64,000 nucleotides of DNA. Source: Silanimonas sp. (GTDB lineage Bacteria; Pseudomonadota; Gammaproteobacteria; Xanthomonadales; Xanthomonadaceae). The notes under the pieces were generated by a model. The model made no database searches and was not told the origin of the DNA. It was given only the letters and a program-made list of their open reading frames with translations. Location: the NCBI RefSeq assembly GCF_027530345.1, contig NZ_JAPZQK010000008.1, positions 124,001 to 188,000 on the forward strand, in the 5' to 3' direction. Of this stretch, positions 28,668 to 38,306 are shown piece after piece; within the stretch, counting starts at the first letter, position 1, and each line of letters starts with the position of its first letter. The position numbers and the translations under genes were made by a program.

Positions 28668-29594
28668 TCAGTAGCGGGGGACCGAGCCGTCGACGTCCGT
28701 CGACCAGGCGTCGATGCCGCCTTCCACGTTGTAGATCTGCGTGAAGCCGAGGCCCCGGAAGTGCTCGGCGGCCTGCCGGCTGCTGTTGCCGTGGTGGCAG
28801 AGGAAGGCCAGCTTCGTGTCCTTCGGCAGCGCCGCGAGGTCGTCGTGCGTGGTCTCGTCGAGTACCGCGTGCGACGCCGGGAATGCGGCCAGGGCGCGGG
28901 CCTGCGGCGGGCGCACGTCGATGACGGTGAACTCGGCGAGCCGCGCGGCAAGGTCTTTCACCGACAGCGGGCGCACTTGGGCCGGAGCGTTCGGATTGGT
29001 GATCGACAGGCCCGCGCCGCGGACGCCGTTGTCCACCCAGTCGATGGCGATGCCGTTGGCGCGCGGCGCGCTGGCGAGGTCGAAGTGCACGGTGATGCCG
29101 TTCGCGTTGGCGCTGATTTCCTGCCCGGTGGCCGGCTTCAGCTCGAAGCGGCTGTTGAACTTGGCGTCGACCGCCATGTGCAGGGCGAGGCCTTCGCCCT
29201 GGTCGGCCATGGCCTTGCGGATCTGCGCAGCGGCCTCGTCGGTGATCGTGATCGCCGGCGGCGTGCGGTCCGGCGTGGCGCCGCCCAGCAGAGCATGCAG
29301 CTCACCGGAGTTCATCATCTGCTCGATGATGTCCGAACCACCGACCAGCTCGCCCTTCACGTAGAGCTGCGGGATCGTCGGCCACTGGCCATAGACCTTG
29401 ATGCCCTCGCGGATTTCCGGGTCCTGCAGCACGTCGACGTGGGCGTACTCGGCGACGATGCCGCCCACGATGCTCGAGGCCTTCATCGAGAACCCGCACT
29501 GCGGACGCTGCGGGCTGCCCTTCATGAACAGCACCACCTCATGCGAGGTGAGGATGGATTCGATGCGGGCGCGGGTGTCGGCGGAGAGGCTCAT
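28668..29594 (-). CDS. Monothiol glutaredoxin fused to a HesB-like domain and a rhodanese
   Basis: A 308-residue three-domain protein. Residues 1-105 are a Grx4-type monothiol glutaredoxin with the CGFS motif at 33-36 (PQCGFSMK), the class that binds [2Fe-2S] clusters with glutathione. Residues about 112-200 resemble an A-type iron-sulfur carrier (ITITDEAAAQIRKAM) but contain no cysteine. Residues about 210-308 are a rhodanese with catalytic Cys266 in CHHGNSSR. A role in Fe-S or sulfur delivery is likely. It lies downstream of gltBD, whose product needs Fe-S clusters, with a 51-bp gap holding a dyad. Confidence 0.9.
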   Translation of the reverse strand: MSLSADTRARIESILTSHEVVLFMKGSPQRPQCGFSMKASSIVGGIVAEYAHVDVLQDPEIREGIKVYGQWPTIPQLYVKGELVGGSDIIEQMMNSGELHALLGGATPDRTPPAITITDEAAAQIRKAMADQGEGLALHMAVDAKFNSRFELKPATGQEISANANGITVHFDLASAPRANGIAIDWVDNGVRGAGLSITNPNAPAQVRPLSVKDLAARLAEFTVIDVRPPQARALAAFPASHAVLDETTHDDLAALPKDTKLAFLCHHGNSSRQAAEHFRGLGFTQIYNVEGGIDAWSTDVDGSVPRY

Positions 29595-29620
29595 GGCGGG
29601 CGGGAGGTCGAAACGGGAAG

Positions 29621-29640
29621 GGCGGCATTGTACGCCGCCC
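29621..29640 (-). promoter_or_regulatory. Dyad over a -10-like TACAAT between gltD and the glutaredoxin gene
   Basis: On the minus strand TACAAT (29627-29632) lies in the loop of a 7-bp dyad (GGGCGGC and GCCGCCC), 32 bp before the glutaredoxin fusion start. It could be that gene's promoter with an overlapping operator, or a weak terminator for gltBD. No -35 is evident. Confidence 0.4.
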
Positions 29641-29645
29641 CTCCG

Positions 29646-31061
29646 TCACGCCGCCGTGCGGATGGCGATGCCCTTGAACTGCCGCAGCATCGCCGCCGCC
29701 GCGTCGCGACCATCGCGCACGGCCGTCACCACCAAGTCGGCGCCGCGCAGCGCGTCGCCGCCGGCCCAGAGCTTGGGCACCGAGGTCTGGTACGGGGAGG
29801 CGCCGCCGCCCACGATCAGGCCGCTGTCGGCGAGGCGCACGCCGTGTTCGGCCAGCCAAGACGGCGGGCTGGCGCGGTAGCCGAAGGCAAGGATCACCAC
29901 GTCCGCAGCCAGCGTTTCCGATTCGCCTTCGACGATCGAGAAGGCCCCGCGGCCCGCGGCTTCCGTGCGGGCCACGCGCAGCGCCTGCACGCGGCCCTCG
30001 CCCTCGATGGCCAGCGGGGCGCGGTGGAACAGGAACTCGACGCCCTCGTCGCGGGCGTTCTTCACCTCGCGGCGCGAGCCCGGCATCGATTCGGCGTCGC
30101 GGCGGTAGACGCAGCTGACCTCGGCGGCTCCGAGGCGGCGCGCGGTGCGCACGCAGTCCATGGCCGTGTCGCCGCCGCCCAGCACGCGCACGCGCTTGCC
30201 CTTGAGGTCGAGCATGGCCGCATCGTCGGCATCGAGCGTGCGGCCGAGCACGCGGCGCGCGTTGGCGATCAGGAAGGGCAGGGCCGGCAGCACGCCGGGC
30301 AGCGATTGCCCGGGCAGGCGGGCGCCGACCGGCGTGGTGGCGCCGGTGCCGACGAACACCGCGTCGTGTCCGGCCAGCAGCGCGCCGAACTCGATGTCGC
30401 GGCCGACGTCGGTGGCGAGTTGGAAGCGCACGCCCATGCCTTCGAGCACCTGCCGACGCGTCGCGATCACCGACTTCTCGAGCTTGAAGGGCGGGATGCC
30501 GAAGGTGAGCAGGCCGCCGATCTCGTCATGGCGGTCGAACACAGTGACGCTCACGCCGGCGCGCACGAGGCGGTCGGCGCAGGCGAGCCCGGCCGGGCCG
30601 GCACCGACGACGGCCACGCGCTCCTTGCGCGGCTTCACCCGCGACAGGTCGGGGCGCCAGCCCTGCTTGAAGGCCTCGTCGACGAGGTACTTCTCGATGC
30701 TGCCGATGGTGACGGCATCGAAGCCGGTCTCCAGCGTGCAGGCGCCTTCGCAAAGGCGGTCCTGCGGGCAGACGCGGCCGCAGATCTCCGGCAGCGGGTT
30801 GGTTTCGTGCGCCAGCGTGGCGGCTTCGAACAGCCGGCCCTGCCGCACCAGTTCCAGCCACTGCGGGATGGCGTTGCCCACCGGGCAGCCGTTGCTGCAG
30901 TAGGGGTTGCCGCAGTCGAGGCAGCGCCCGGCCTGGGCCTTGGCTTCGGCGGGTTCGAACTTGCCGTAGATCTCGACGTCGAGGCCCAGCCGCGTGGCGA
31001 TGGCCAGTTCCTTCGGCATCTGCCGGGGCAGGTCGAGGAAGTCGAATTGCGCGCGTGGCAT
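29646..31061 (-). CDS. gltD: Glutamate synthase (NADPH), small subunit
   Basis: FAD-containing subunit that feeds NADPH electrons to the large subunit for glutamate synthesis. The 471-residue protein has N-terminal iron-sulfur cysteines (CLDCGNPYCSNGCPVGN and CGRVCPQDRLCEGAC). It has an FAD-binding GAGPAGLACADRL and a second Rossmann motif for NADPH (VRVLGGGDTAMDC). Its ATG overlaps the gltB stop by one base (TGATG), so the two are translationally coupled. Length is typical. Confidence 0.97.
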   Translation of the reverse strand: MPRAQFDFLDLPRQMPKELAIATRLGLDVEIYGKFEPAEAKAQAGRCLDCGNPYCSNGCPVGNAIPQWLELVRQGRLFEAATLAHETNPLPEICGRVCPQDRLCEGACTLETGFDAVTIGSIEKYLVDEAFKQGWRPDLSRVKPRKERVAVVGAGPAGLACADRLVRAGVSVTVFDRHDEIGGLLTFGIPPFKLEKSVIATRRQVLEGMGVRFQLATDVGRDIEFGALLAGHDAVFVGTGATTPVGARLPGQSLPGVLPALPFLIANARRVLGRTLDADDAAMLDLKGKRVRVLGGGDTAMDCVRTARRLGAAEVSCVYRRDAESMPGSRREVKNARDEGVEFLFHRAPLAIEGEGRVQALRVARTEAAGRGAFSIVEGESETLAADVVILAFGYRASPPSWLAEHGVRLADSGLIVGGGASPYQTSVPKLWAGGDALRGADLVVTAVRDGRDAAAAMLRQFKGIAIRTAA

Positions 31062-34000
31062 CAGGCGGCCCTCTTCAATGCGGCGACCAGCGAATCGAGG
31101 CTCGCGGCCTTCGGCTTCACCAGCCAGAACTTGCCGATCACCTCGCGGAAATCCTCCAGCAGCTCGCGCGCTTGTGCGCTGCCGGCCAGCTGCGCGTGGG
31201 TGCGTAGTAGGTTCCGCAGGTGCTGCAGGTGGTTCTCCATCGATTCGGCTTCGAGGCGATGGATGTCCACGAGTTCATGGTTGTAGCGGTCGACGAAACC
31301 GCGATCGATGTCGAGCACGTAGGCGAATCCGCCGGTCATGCCAGCGCCGAAGTTCAGGCCGGTGCGGCCGAGCACGAGCACCTGGCCGCCGGTCATGTAC
31401 TCGCAGCCGTGGTCGCCGATGCCTTCGATCACCGTGGTGGCGCCGGAATTGCGTACGCCGAAGCGCTCGCCGCCGCGGCCCACGGCGTAGAGCTCGCCGC
31501 CGGTCGCCCCATACAGCGCGGCGTTCCCAAGAATGGTCGCGTGCTGTGCGGTGTAGCGATGCCCCGCGGGCGGCGCGATGACGATACGGCCGCCGGCCAT
31601 GCCCTTGCCGACGCCGTCATTGGCTTCGCCATGCAGGTGCAGGTGCACGCCCTTCGCATTGAACGCGCCGAAGCTCTGGCCGGCACTGCCGTGGCAGTGC
31701 AGTTCCAGCGTGCCGGGCGGCGCGGCGTCGCCGAAGGTCTTGGCCAGCGCACCAGCGAGGCCGGCGCCGAGGCTGCGGTCCTGCGTGTCGATGCGTACCT
31801 CGCGACGCACGCTGCGGCCGGCCTTGAGCTCCGGGAAGGCTTCGTCGAGCAATTGCTGCGCGAGCGGGCTGGGCGGTGCGGCAATCGGCGGCGCGGCGCG
31901 GTGCGAGGCCGGGCCCGGCAGCAATGCACTCGCTTTCAGGCGCGACAGGTCGAGCAACTGCTGGCGGTGCGGCGCGTCCTCGCGCTCGACCAGCAGGTCG
32001 GCGCGGCCGATCAGTTCCTCCAGCGAGCGCGCACCGAGCGCCGCGAGATGCCGGCGCACGTCCTCGACGAGGTAGGTGAAGTAGGCGATGACGCGCTCGG
32101 GCAGGCCCTTGAAGTGCTGCGCGCGCAGCCGCGGCTCCTGCGTGGCCACGCCGGTGGCGCAGGTGTTGAGGTGGCAGATGCGCAGGTACTTGCAGCCCAG
32201 CGCCATCATCGGGACGGTGCCGAAGCCGAAGCTGTCGGCGCCCATCAGCGTGGCCTTGATGACGTCGAGGCCGGTCTTCAGGCCGCCGTCGGTCTGCAGG
32301 CGCACGCGTTCGCGCAGGCCGTTGCGGCGCAGCGTCTCCTGCGCTTCCGCGAGGCCCAGCTCCCAGGGCGAGCCGGCGTAGCGGATCGAGCTGATCGGGC
32401 TTGCCCCCGTCCCCCCGTCATGACCAGAGATCGTGATGAAGTCCGCCTGCGCTTTCGCTACGCCGGCCGCGATCGTGCCCACGCCGGCGTGCGCGACCAG
32501 CTTCACCGAGATCAGCGCCTCGGGGTTGATCTGCTTGAGGTCGTAGATCAGCTGCGCGAGGTCTTCGATCGAGTAGATGTCGTGGTGCGGCGGCGGCGAG
32601 ATCAGGCCGATGCCGGGCTTGGCATGGCGCAGCCGCGCGATCAGCGCGTCGACCTTGTGGCCGGGCAGCTGGCCGCCTTCGCCGGGCTTCGCGCCCTGGG
32701 CCACCTTGATCTGCAGCACTTCGGCATTGACGAGGTAGTGCGGCGTGACGCCGAAGCGGCCAGATGCCACCTGCTTGATCTTGCTGCGGCGTTCGGTCCC
32801 GTAGCGCGCAGCATCTTCGCCGCCTTCGCCGGAATTGCTGCGGCAGCCGAGGCGGTTCATCGCCGTGGCCAGTGCCTCGTGCGCCTCCGGCGACAGCGCG
32901 CCGAGGCTCATGCCGGCCGAATCGAAGCGCGAGAGGATCGCGCTCGCCGGCTCGACCTCATCGAGCGGCACGGCGGGGCCCAGCGGCTTCAAGGCGAACA
33001 GGTCGCGCAGCGCCGAGGGCGGACGATCGTCCACGGCACGGCGGAAGGCCTCCCAGTCCTCGGGCGCTTCGCTCATCACCGCGCGCTGCAGGGCGATGAC
33101 CACGTCCGGGTTGGCCATGTGGTACTCGCCACCGGGCCGGTACTGCATCAGGCCGCCGATCTCCAGCGGCGCGGCGTCGTCCGCGGCCAGCTCGGCGAAT
33201 TCCGCCGCGTCGGCGTCGAGTTCGGCGAAGCCGGCGCCACCGATGCGGCTCGGCGTGCCCGGGAAGCACAGCGCGACCACCTCAGGCGCGAGCCCAACGA
33301 TCTCGAACAGGCGCGCCCCGCGGTAGCTCGACAGGCAGCTCACGCCCATCTTCGACAGGATCTTCAGCAGGCCCTTCTTCACGCCGCGGCGGAAGCGACG
33401 GCCCGGTTCCTTCGCATCGCCCGGCAGGGTGAGCTGGCCGTGGCGCTGCATCGCGTGCAGGGTCTGATAGGCGAGGTAGGGGTAGACGAAGGTCGCGCCC
33501 ACGCCAACGAGGCAGGCCACGTGGTGCGCGTCGCGCACCGTGCCGGTCTCGATGATCAGGTTGCAGGCGCAGCGCAGGCCGGCGTCGACGAGGCCGTGGT
33601 GCACGGCGCCGGTGGCGAGCAGGGCGTGGATGGCGCGCGCGCCGTCGGGCGGGTAGCGGTCGGAGAGCAGCAGCACCACCGCGCCGTTCTGGACGGCCGT
33701 GATCGCTTCGTCGCGCACGCGGCGGATCGCTGCCTCCATGCCCTCGCCCTCGCGGCAGTAGAGGTGCAGCAGCGCGTGCTTCTCGGCGTAGTCGGGCAGG
33801 GCGAGCAGCTCGCGCAGCTTGCGCTGCGACAGCAGGGGCGAATTCAGCTGCACCTGCCGAGCGTGTTCGGGCTTGGCCTCGAACACGTTCTTCTCCGCAC
33901 CGATCTGCGTGACCAGCGACATCACCACCGTTTCGCGCAGCGGGTCGATCGGCGGGTTGGTCACCTGCGCGAAGGCCTGGCGGAAGCTGTCGTAGAGCGA

Positions 34001-35545
34001 GCGCAGGCGCTGCGACATCGCCGGCAGCGGCGTGTCGTCGCCCATCGAGCCCACGGCTTCGCCCTCGGTCTCGGCCAGCACCTTCAGGATGCCGTCGCGC
34101 TCCTCGCGCGTGAGGCCGAAGCGGCGCTGGAAGCGTGCGAGCACCAGGTCGTCGAAGGGTTCGGCGGCGAGCGCAGGGTCGATCAGGTCGGAGACGAGGT
34201 AGCTGACGCCGTCCTTGAGCCAGCGCTTGAACGGGTGCCGCCCCGCGTTGATGCGGTCGATGGCGCCGCTGTCGAGCACGCGGCCCGATTCGAGTTCCAC
34301 GGCGATCATCTCGCCCGGCCCCAGGCGCCCCTTGGCGATGATCTGGTCCTCGGCGATGCGGAAGGCGCCGGCCTCGGAGGCGATCACCAGCGCGTCGTCG
34401 GTGCGCGCCCAGCGCGCCGGGCGCAGGCCGTTGCGGTCGAGCAGGCAGCCGGCGTAGCGCCCGTCGTTGAACGAGACGGCGGCCGGGCCGTCCCACGGTT
34501 CGGTGTGCAGCGCGTAGTACTCGTAGAACGCGGCGAGGTCGGGGTCGAGCGTGGAGAGCGTGTGCGCCGCCGGCGGGATCAGGATGCGCAGCGCGGCCAG
34601 CGCGTCGAAGCCGCCGGCCAGCATCACCTCGAGCATGTCGTCGAGGCTCTGCGAGTCCGAGCCGTGCTCCCCCACCAGCGGGCCGAGCGTGGCGAAGTCG
34701 AGGCCTTCGGCCTTCCACAGCGCGCGGCGCGCGCGCGCCCAGCCGCGGTTGCCGGAGATGGTGTTGATCTCGCCGTTGTGCGCGAGGTGGCGGAAGGGCT
34801 GGGCCAGCGGCCAGCGCGGCGAGGTGTTGGTGGAGAAACGCTGGTGCACGATGACGCAGGTGCTCGCCATCGCCGGGTGCATCAGGTCCGGGAACAGCTG
34901 CGGCAGTCGCTCCGGGATCACCATGGCCTTGAAGCCGAAGCTGTCGGCCGACAGTGTGACGATGTAGCCGGCGTCGTCGTGGCCGAGTGCCAGCGCGGCG
35001 CGGCGGCGGGCGACGAACAGCGCGCGGCGGAACTCGGCGTCGGTGAGCGTGGCGGCCGGCGCGACGAACAGCTGCTCGATGTGCGGACGGCGCGCGTCGG
35101 CGATCGGCCCGCAGGCGTCGAGGTTCAGCGGTACGCGGCGCCAACCGGCGACGATCAAGCCGCTTTCGCGCGCGGCATCGGAGATCTTCTGCCGGGAAGC
35201 CTGCGCCTGCGTCACGTCGCGCGGCAGGAACACGAGCCCGGAAGCGAACTGCGGCGGCAGGGCCACGCCGATATCGGCGGCGCAGGCCGCGAGCCACGCG
35301 GACGGGCGCTGCAGCAGCACGCCCGCGCCGTCGCCCGAGGCGCCGTCCGCGGCGATGGCGCCGCGATGGGACATGCGCTTCAGCGCATCGAGGGCCAGAT
35401 CGACATGGCGGCGTTTCGGCACCCCATCCAGCGACGCGATGAGGCCGAAGCCGCAGGCGTCATGTTCGAAGGACGGATCGTGGAGCCCGCGAACCGTGTC
35501 GGTTCGCTGGTCCGGCTCCTGTGTCGAAGTCACGCACTCGCGCAT
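31061..35545 (-). CDS. gltB: Glutamate synthase (NADPH), large subunit
   Basis: Converts glutamine plus 2-oxoglutarate to two glutamates. It has 1494 residues, normal for the family. A 30-residue propeptide precedes the N-terminal-nucleophile Cys31 (DACGFG) of the glutaminase domain. The central and FMN synthase domains follow, with the Fe-S cluster region ICHLNTCATGVATQEP. The C-terminal beta-helix domain is rich in glycines (GNAALYGATGGELYAVGRGG). The ATG at 35545 has GGGGAG eight bases upstream. gltD follows directly. Confidence 0.97.
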   Translation of the reverse strand: MRECVTSTQEPDQRTDTVRGLHDPSFEHDACGFGLIASLDGVPKRRHVDLALDALKRMSHRGAIAADGASGDGAGVLLQRPSAWLAACAADIGVALPPQFASGLVFLPRDVTQAQASRQKISDAARESGLIVAGWRRVPLNLDACGPIADARRPHIEQLFVAPAATLTDAEFRRALFVARRRAALALGHDDAGYIVTLSADSFGFKAMVIPERLPQLFPDLMHPAMASTCVIVHQRFSTNTSPRWPLAQPFRHLAHNGEINTISGNRGWARARRALWKAEGLDFATLGPLVGEHGSDSQSLDDMLEVMLAGGFDALAALRILIPPAAHTLSTLDPDLAAFYEYYALHTEPWDGPAAVSFNDGRYAGCLLDRNGLRPARWARTDDALVIASEAGAFRIAEDQIIAKGRLGPGEMIAVELESGRVLDSGAIDRINAGRHPFKRWLKDGVSYLVSDLIDPALAAEPFDDLVLARFQRRFGLTREERDGILKVLAETEGEAVGSMGDDTPLPAMSQRLRSLYDSFRQAFAQVTNPPIDPLRETVVMSLVTQIGAEKNVFEAKPEHARQVQLNSPLLSQRKLRELLALPDYAEKHALLHLYCREGEGMEAAIRRVRDEAITAVQNGAVVLLLSDRYPPDGARAIHALLATGAVHHGLVDAGLRCACNLIIETGTVRDAHHVACLVGVGATFVYPYLAYQTLHAMQRHGQLTLPGDAKEPGRRFRRGVKKGLLKILSKMGVSCLSSYRGARLFEIVGLAPEVVALCFPGTPSRIGGAGFAELDADAAEFAELAADDAAPLEIGGLMQYRPGGEYHMANPDVVIALQRAVMSEAPEDWEAFRRAVDDRPPSALRDLFALKPLGPAVPLDEVEPASAILSRFDSAGMSLGALSPEAHEALATAMNRLGCRSNSGEGGEDAARYGTERRSKIKQVASGRFGVTPHYLVNAEVLQIKVAQGAKPGEGGQLPGHKVDALIARLRHAKPGIGLISPPPHHDIYSIEDLAQLIYDLKQINPEALISVKLVAHAGVGTIAAGVAKAQADFITISGHDGGTGASPISSIRYAGSPWELGLAEAQETLRRNGLRERVRLQTDGGLKTGLDVIKATLMGADSFGFGTVPMMALGCKYLRICHLNTCATGVATQEPRLRAQHFKGLPERVIAYFTYLVEDVRRHLAALGARSLEELIGRADLLVEREDAPHRQQLLDLSRLKASALLPGPASHRAAPPIAAPPSPLAQQLLDEAFPELKAGRSVRREVRIDTQDRSLGAGLAGALAKTFGDAAPPGTLELHCHGSAGQSFGAFNAKGVHLHLHGEANDGVGKGMAGGRIVIAPPAGHRYTAQHATILGNAALYGATGGELYAVGRGGERFGVRNSGATTVIEGIGDHGCEYMTGGQVLVLGRTGLNFGAGMTGGFAYVLDIDRGFVDRYNHELVDIHRLEAESMENHLQHLRNLLRTHAQLAGSAQARELLEDFREVIGKFWLVKPKAASLDSLVAALKRAA

Positions 35546-35781
35546 GCTGTCTGCTCCCCTCGCAGTCGTCGCGTCGATGGTTGGTCCCCGACTTCACCAC
35601 GCGGGTTTAGAGCCGGGACTTCAATCGAACACTGAATAGCCGAACGCTAGCAACGGCGCGGCTTCGCGCGGTTTCCCTGCATTCGTATTCACCTCGCGAC
35701 TGCGCGGGATGGTTGCGCGTGCAACGGATGGGCGGCGCTGCTAGCCTCGACTTCGAACCGAACCGCGAGGACGCGACCACC

Positions 35782-36294
35782 GTGATCACCTTGCGCCGTG
35801 CCATGGCTTCCGACGCTCTCGCGCTGTCGCGCGTCGCTGAAGCGACGTTCCGCGCCGCCTTCTCGGCAGCGAGCACCGAGGCCGAAATGGACCGTCACTG
35901 CGCGACGAGGTTCGGCGAGCGCCATCAGAGCGAGGAGATCGCTGCCCGATCCCTCGAGACGTGGTTGGCCATGGACGGCGATGCCATCGCGGGGTTCGCC
36001 CAGCTGCGGATCCGCGTGCGGCCGAGCTGTGTCCGGGCGGCGTCAGCCTGCGAGGTGCAGCGCCTTTACGTGGACGCACGCTTCCACGGCAAGGGTGTGG
36101 CCGCCCTGCTGATGGACGCCTGCATCGACTCGGCGCGCGGGCACGGCACGGCGGCGCTCTGGCTCGGCGTGTGGGAGCGGAACCTGCGCGCGATCGCCTT
36201 CTATGCGAAGTGCGGCTTCGTCGAAGTGGGCGAACAGGTGTTTCCCTTGGGCCGCGATCTGCATCGCGACCTGGTCATGGCTCGCCCGATCTGA
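35782..36294 (+). CDS. GNAT-family N-acetyltransferase
   Basis: Acetyl-CoA-dependent acetyltransferase, 170 residues from a GTG at 35782. GAGGA lies 10 bases upstream, and the first GNAT strand (ITLRRAMASDALALSRVAEATF) begins immediately after it. An in-frame ATG at 35713 would add 23 residues unlike the family. Motif A, with the acetyl-CoA pyrophosphate loop, is QRLYVDARFHGKGVAALLM. GNERNLRA-type motif B appears as WERNLRAIAFYAKCGF. The substrate is unknown. The 236-bp gap to gltB holds the gltB promoter region, in which I see no convincing hexamers. Confidence 0.86.
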   Translation: MITLRRAMASDALALSRVAEATFRAAFSAASTEAEMDRHCATRFGERHQSEEIAARSLETWLAMDGDAIAGFAQLRIRVRPSCVRAASACEVQRLYVDARFHGKGVAALLMDACIDSARGHGTAALWLGVWERNLRAIAFYAKCGFVEVGEQVFPLGRDLHRDLVMARPI

Positions 36295-36304
36295 AGGGGA
36301 CCGC

Positions 36305-36931
36305 TCAGCGCGCTCCGATCGCGTTTTCGGCTGAATCCAGGGCCGCCTCCGCCCACAGCGCATACATCGCACCGGACGGATGCAGCCCATCCTCGGCCAG
36401 CATCGCCACCTCGCCGCCGCGCTCGCGGCTCACCGGCGCGGTGTCGACGAAGCGCGCACCGCGGGCTTCGGTCATGCGTTGCGCCGCGAGGTTGAAGGCG
36501 TCGAGCTGCGTGGCGATCTGCGCGCGGTCGCGGCCGGACTGGATGGCGAAGGGCGTGACGCCCCAATCGGGGATGGCGAGCACGATCACCCGCCCCGGCT
36601 CGCCACCGGCGAACTCGATGGCGCGTTCGAGCAGGCCAGCGAACTGCACCTCGTATTCGGCGAGCGGCCGGCCGCGGTACTGGTTGTTCACGCCGATCAG
36701 CAGCGACACGAGGGCGTGGTCGGTGGCGATCGGCGCGGCGGCGTGGGCGGCGTCGATGCCCGCGTCCAACTCGTCGGTGGTCCAGCCGGTGTTGGCGATG
36801 ATTCGCGGCGCGTCGAGCGAGATGCCGCGCGCGTGCAGAAGGGCTGCGAGCTGCACCGGCCAGCGGCTGGCCTCGGGCACGCCTTCGCCGATGGTGTAGC
36901 TGTCGCCCAGGGCGAGGAAGCCGCGACGCAT
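36305..36931 (-). CDS. SGNH/GDSL-family hydrolase
   Basis: Esterase or lipase-like hydrolase, 208 residues. Block I (LALGDSYTIGEG) holds the nucleophile Ser. Block III (LIGVNNQYRG) holds the oxyanion Asn. Block V (DGLHPSG) supplies the Asp-His pair. No signal peptide is visible, so it is probably cytoplasmic. It starts four bases after alaA, so the two form an operon. The substrate is not evident. Confidence 0.87.
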   Translation of the reverse strand: MRRGFLALGDSYTIGEGVPEASRWPVQLAALLHARGISLDAPRIIANTGWTTDELDAGIDAAHAAAPIATDHALVSLLIGVNNQYRGRPLAEYEVQFAGLLERAIEFAGGEPGRVIVLAIPDWGVTPFAIQSGRDRAQIATQLDAFNLAAQRMTEARGARFVDTAPVSRERGGEVAMLAEDGLHPSGAMYALWAEAALDSAENAIGAR

Positions 36932-36935
36932 GGGC

Positions 36936-38180
36936 TCAGGCGCTCTGCCGTGCGCCGCCGCGGTCGGCGTACTGCGACAGCGAGCGTTCGATGCGGCGGA
37001 ACACCTCGCTGATCTCGTCGGCCTGCGGCAGCAGGGTCACGCGGAAGTGGTCGCGGTAGGGCACGTTGAAGCTGCTGCCCGGCACGATCAGCACGTGCTC
37101 GGTTTCGAGCAGGTCAAGCGCGAAGCGGTAGTCGTCGAATTCCGGCAGACGCGCGGTGTCGATCCTCGGAAAGGCGTACAGCGCGCCTTGCGGCGCGACC
37201 ACCGACAGGAAGGCGCTTTTGGCGACCGCATCCAGCACGGCCTGGCGCGAGGCGTGCAGGCGGCCGCCCGGCGCAGTGAGTTCGGTGATGGTGTCGCCGC
37301 CCTTCAGCGCCGCTTCGATGGCGAACTGGCCCGGCACGTTGGCGCAAAGGCGCAGCGCACCGAGCAGATCGAGTGCGTGGTGGTAGTCGCCGGTGCGGAG
37401 CGGATCACCGGACAGCACTGCCCATCCCACGCGCCAGCCGCAGGCGCGATGCACCTTCGACAGGCCGCTGAAGGTCAGGCAGGGCACGTCGCCGGCCAGA
37501 GGGGCCAGCGGCTGGAAGGTGTTGTCGTCGTAGAGGATGCCGTCGTAGATCTCGTCGGCCATCAGCAGCAGGCGGTACTTCGCCGCGATCGCGACCAGCT
37601 TTTCCAGCAGCGGCTTCGGGTAGCTCGCGCCGGTCGGGTTGTTCGGGTTGATCAGCACCAGCGCGCGCGTCTTCGGCCCGATCATCCGCTCGATTTCTTC
37701 CGGATCGGGCAGGAAGCCGTTCTCGGCGCGGCAGCTGTAATAGCGCGGGATGCCGTCGTTGAGGATGGTCGCGGCGCTCCACAGCGGGTAGTCCGGGCTG
37801 GGCAGCAATACTTCGTCGCCGAGGTTCAGCAGGGCGCGCAGGGCGATGTCGATCAACTCCGAGACGCCATTGCCGACGAAGATGCGCTCCGGCGTGACGT
37901 GCGGCGTGCCGCGGGCTTTGTAGTGCGCGGCCAGCGCTTCGCGCGCCTGCGGCAGGCCCTGCTGGTGCGTGTACGGGTCGGTGTCGTGGATGTGGTCGGC
38001 GATGGCGCGCTGCAGGTGCTCGGGCGCGCGGAAGCCGAAGGCGCCCGGGTTGCCGATGTTCAGCTTGATGAGCTTGTGGCCGTGGCCTTCGAGCTCGCGG
38101 GCGCGGCGGGCGAGGTCGCCGCGGATCTCGTAGCGGACTTCGCGCAGGCGCTCGCGGGTTGGCAGGGTGTTCGACAGCAT
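36936..38180 (-). CDS. alaA: Alanine-type PLP-dependent aminotransferase
   Basis: Class I/II aminotransferase of 414 residues resembling E. coli AlaA (YfbQ), which interconverts pyruvate plus glutamate and alanine plus 2-oxoglutarate. PLP-site features are NPNNPTGASY, the DEIYDGILYD loop, and SGLSKVHRACGWRVGW with the Schiff-base Lys. The N-terminal segment LPTRERLREVRYEIRGDL is typical of this subgroup. The SGNH hydrolase gene follows four bases downstream. Confidence 0.9.
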   Translation of the reverse strand: MLSNTLPTRERLREVRYEIRGDLARRARELEGHGHKLIKLNIGNPGAFGFRAPEHLQRAIADHIHDTDPYTHQQGLPQAREALAAHYKARGTPHVTPERIFVGNGVSELIDIALRALLNLGDEVLLPSPDYPLWSAATILNDGIPRYYSCRAENGFLPDPEEIERMIGPKTRALVLINPNNPTGASYPKPLLEKLVAIAAKYRLLLMADEIYDGILYDDNTFQPLAPLAGDVPCLTFSGLSKVHRACGWRVGWAVLSGDPLRTGDYHHALDLLGALRLCANVPGQFAIEAALKGGDTITELTAPGGRLHASRQAVLDAVAKSAFLSVVAPQGALYAFPRIDTARLPEFDDYRFALDLLETEHVLIVPGSSFNVPYRDHFRVTLLPQADEISEVFRRIERSLSQYADRGGARQSA

Positions 38181-38306
38181 GGGCGTAGGGGAGGTGGAAA
38201 AGCCGCAAGCCTACCCCGAGCAGGCGTTTCCGGGCACTCACGCCGCCTTGAGCCCGGCCTGCGCAGGGTTCTCGGCCGGAACGAAGGCGGCGTTGGGAAC
38301 CCAAGG

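Noticed and set aside
31220-35635. A 1471-codon open frame antisense to gltB
   Set aside because: It mirrors the codon structure of gltB, is rich in Arg/His/Ala/Val without domains, and has no ribosome binding site. It is an artefact of high GC.
35546-35781. Possible riboswitch or attenuator before gltB
   Set aside because: The 236-bp region shows no recognisable riboswitch core, terminator/antiterminator pair or leader peptide.
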